From positions 1 to 64,000 of the forward strand of contig QCDR01000001.1 of assembly GCA_003278705.1 (NCBI GenBank): DNA of 64,000 nt, given 5' to 3'. The translations under genes were made by a program, and so were the position numbers. Below are positions 63,637 to 64,000 of the stretch, piece by piece. This stretch comes from Prochlorococcus sp. AG-355-J23. Lineage in GTDB: Bacteria; Cyanobacteriota; Cyanobacteriia; PCC-6307; Cyanobiaceae. The notes beneath the pieces are model-generated. The model had not been told where the DNA came from. It searched no databases and saw only the letters and a program-made list of their open reading frames with translations. Each line of letters opens with the position of its first letter. Position 1 is the first letter of the stretch.

Positions 63637-64000
63637 TTGGACTCAAAAATTTCTCCAAGAGAACAATGGACTAGTAAGTTGGGATTCATTCTTGCAGCTG
63701 CTGGTAGCGCAGTAGGTCTTGGTAACCTCTGGGGTTTCGCCTACAGAGCCTCTCAAGGTGGAGGTGCTGCTTTTGTACTTTTATATATACTAATCGTTAT
63801 GATTGTCTGCCTTCCGGTATTTGTTGCTGAGATGGCTTTAGGAAGAAACGCCACTGCAAGCACATTGCTTGCACCAGTAAAGTTAGCTGGGAAAAATTGG
63901 TATCCATTAGGAATTCTTTTCTTTATAGCTCCCTTGGGAATAGCATCATATTATTCAGTCATAATGGGGTGGACCGCAGATACCTTGTTCCATTCATTAT
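63637..64000 (+). CDS. Sodium:neurotransmitter-symporter-type transporter, N-terminal part
   Basis: TTG start; the gene runs off the right edge after 121 codons. EQWTSKLGFILAAAGSAVGL, then GNLWGFAYRASQGGGAAFVL is the NSS/LeuT helix-1 signature with its sodium- and substrate-binding unwound region. VCLPVFVAEMALGR and KNWYPLGILFFIAPLGIASY follow as helices 2 and 3. It would import an amino acid or similar solute with sodium. Confidence 0.9.
   Translation, partial: MDSKISPREQWTSKLGFILAAAGSAVGLGNLWGFAYRASQGGGAAFVLLYILIVMIVCLPVFVAEMALGRNATASTLLAPVKLAGKNWYPLGILFFIAPLGIASYYSVIMGWTADTLFHSL

Overview
The window looks like a chromosome segment of Prochlorococcus, probably a high-light-adapted strain. 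The DNA is very AT-rich, genes are short and closely packed, and there is a high-light-inducible (Hli) protein. Several small families typical of marine picocyanobacteria also occur (DUF1651, DUF2839, DUF3303, DUF3721, DUF3764 and DUF6447 types). Family names are assigned from memory of sequence patterns, not from searches.

Layout. Positions 1-2140 hold a partial secreted small protein, a SHOCT-domain protein, a tyrosine recombinase and a 3' fragment of tRNA-Pro. A second tRNA-Pro 3' fragment in the same orientation lies at 48872-48914. Between the two fragments is about 46.7 kb of accessory DNA. It carries a type I secretion system (HlyD-like adaptor, HlyB-like ABC exporter, parvulin-like PPIase) and five giant or large, cysteine-poor, repeat-rich proteins of 4174, 634, 999, 2098 and 1538 aa. 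It also holds an HtrA-like protease and a set of glycosyltransferases, sulfotransferases and a methyltransferase. Positions 49056-53955 hold an ElyC/YdcF-like membrane protein, a frameshifted glycosidase-like gene, hli, a dead DUF1651 copy, rluF and an SRAP (YedK/HMCES) gene. From 54 kb to the right edge there are many genes under 100 aa, a small putative metal/copper cluster (MauE-like, DUF411, DUF3721, PepSY-type membrane protein) and the start of a sodium:neurotransmitter-symporter-type transporter.

How the genes may work together (inference). Four of the large proteins share one architecture: variable N-terminal modules (beta-propeller, cadherin repeats or paired C-type-lectin domains), a conserved region with a cohesin-like look, then a type-I-dockerin-like pair of Ca-binding loops. 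Two of them also share a near-identical C-terminal tail. They lie on the same strand as the type I exporter, and sugar- and sulfate-transfer genes are interleaved with them. I read the region as a horizontally acquired cell-surface system: giant, calcium-dependent, possibly glycosylated or sulfated proteins exported by a dedicated type I secretion system, perhaps for adhesion, aggregation or defence against phage or grazers. This is the most likely undescribed system in the window.
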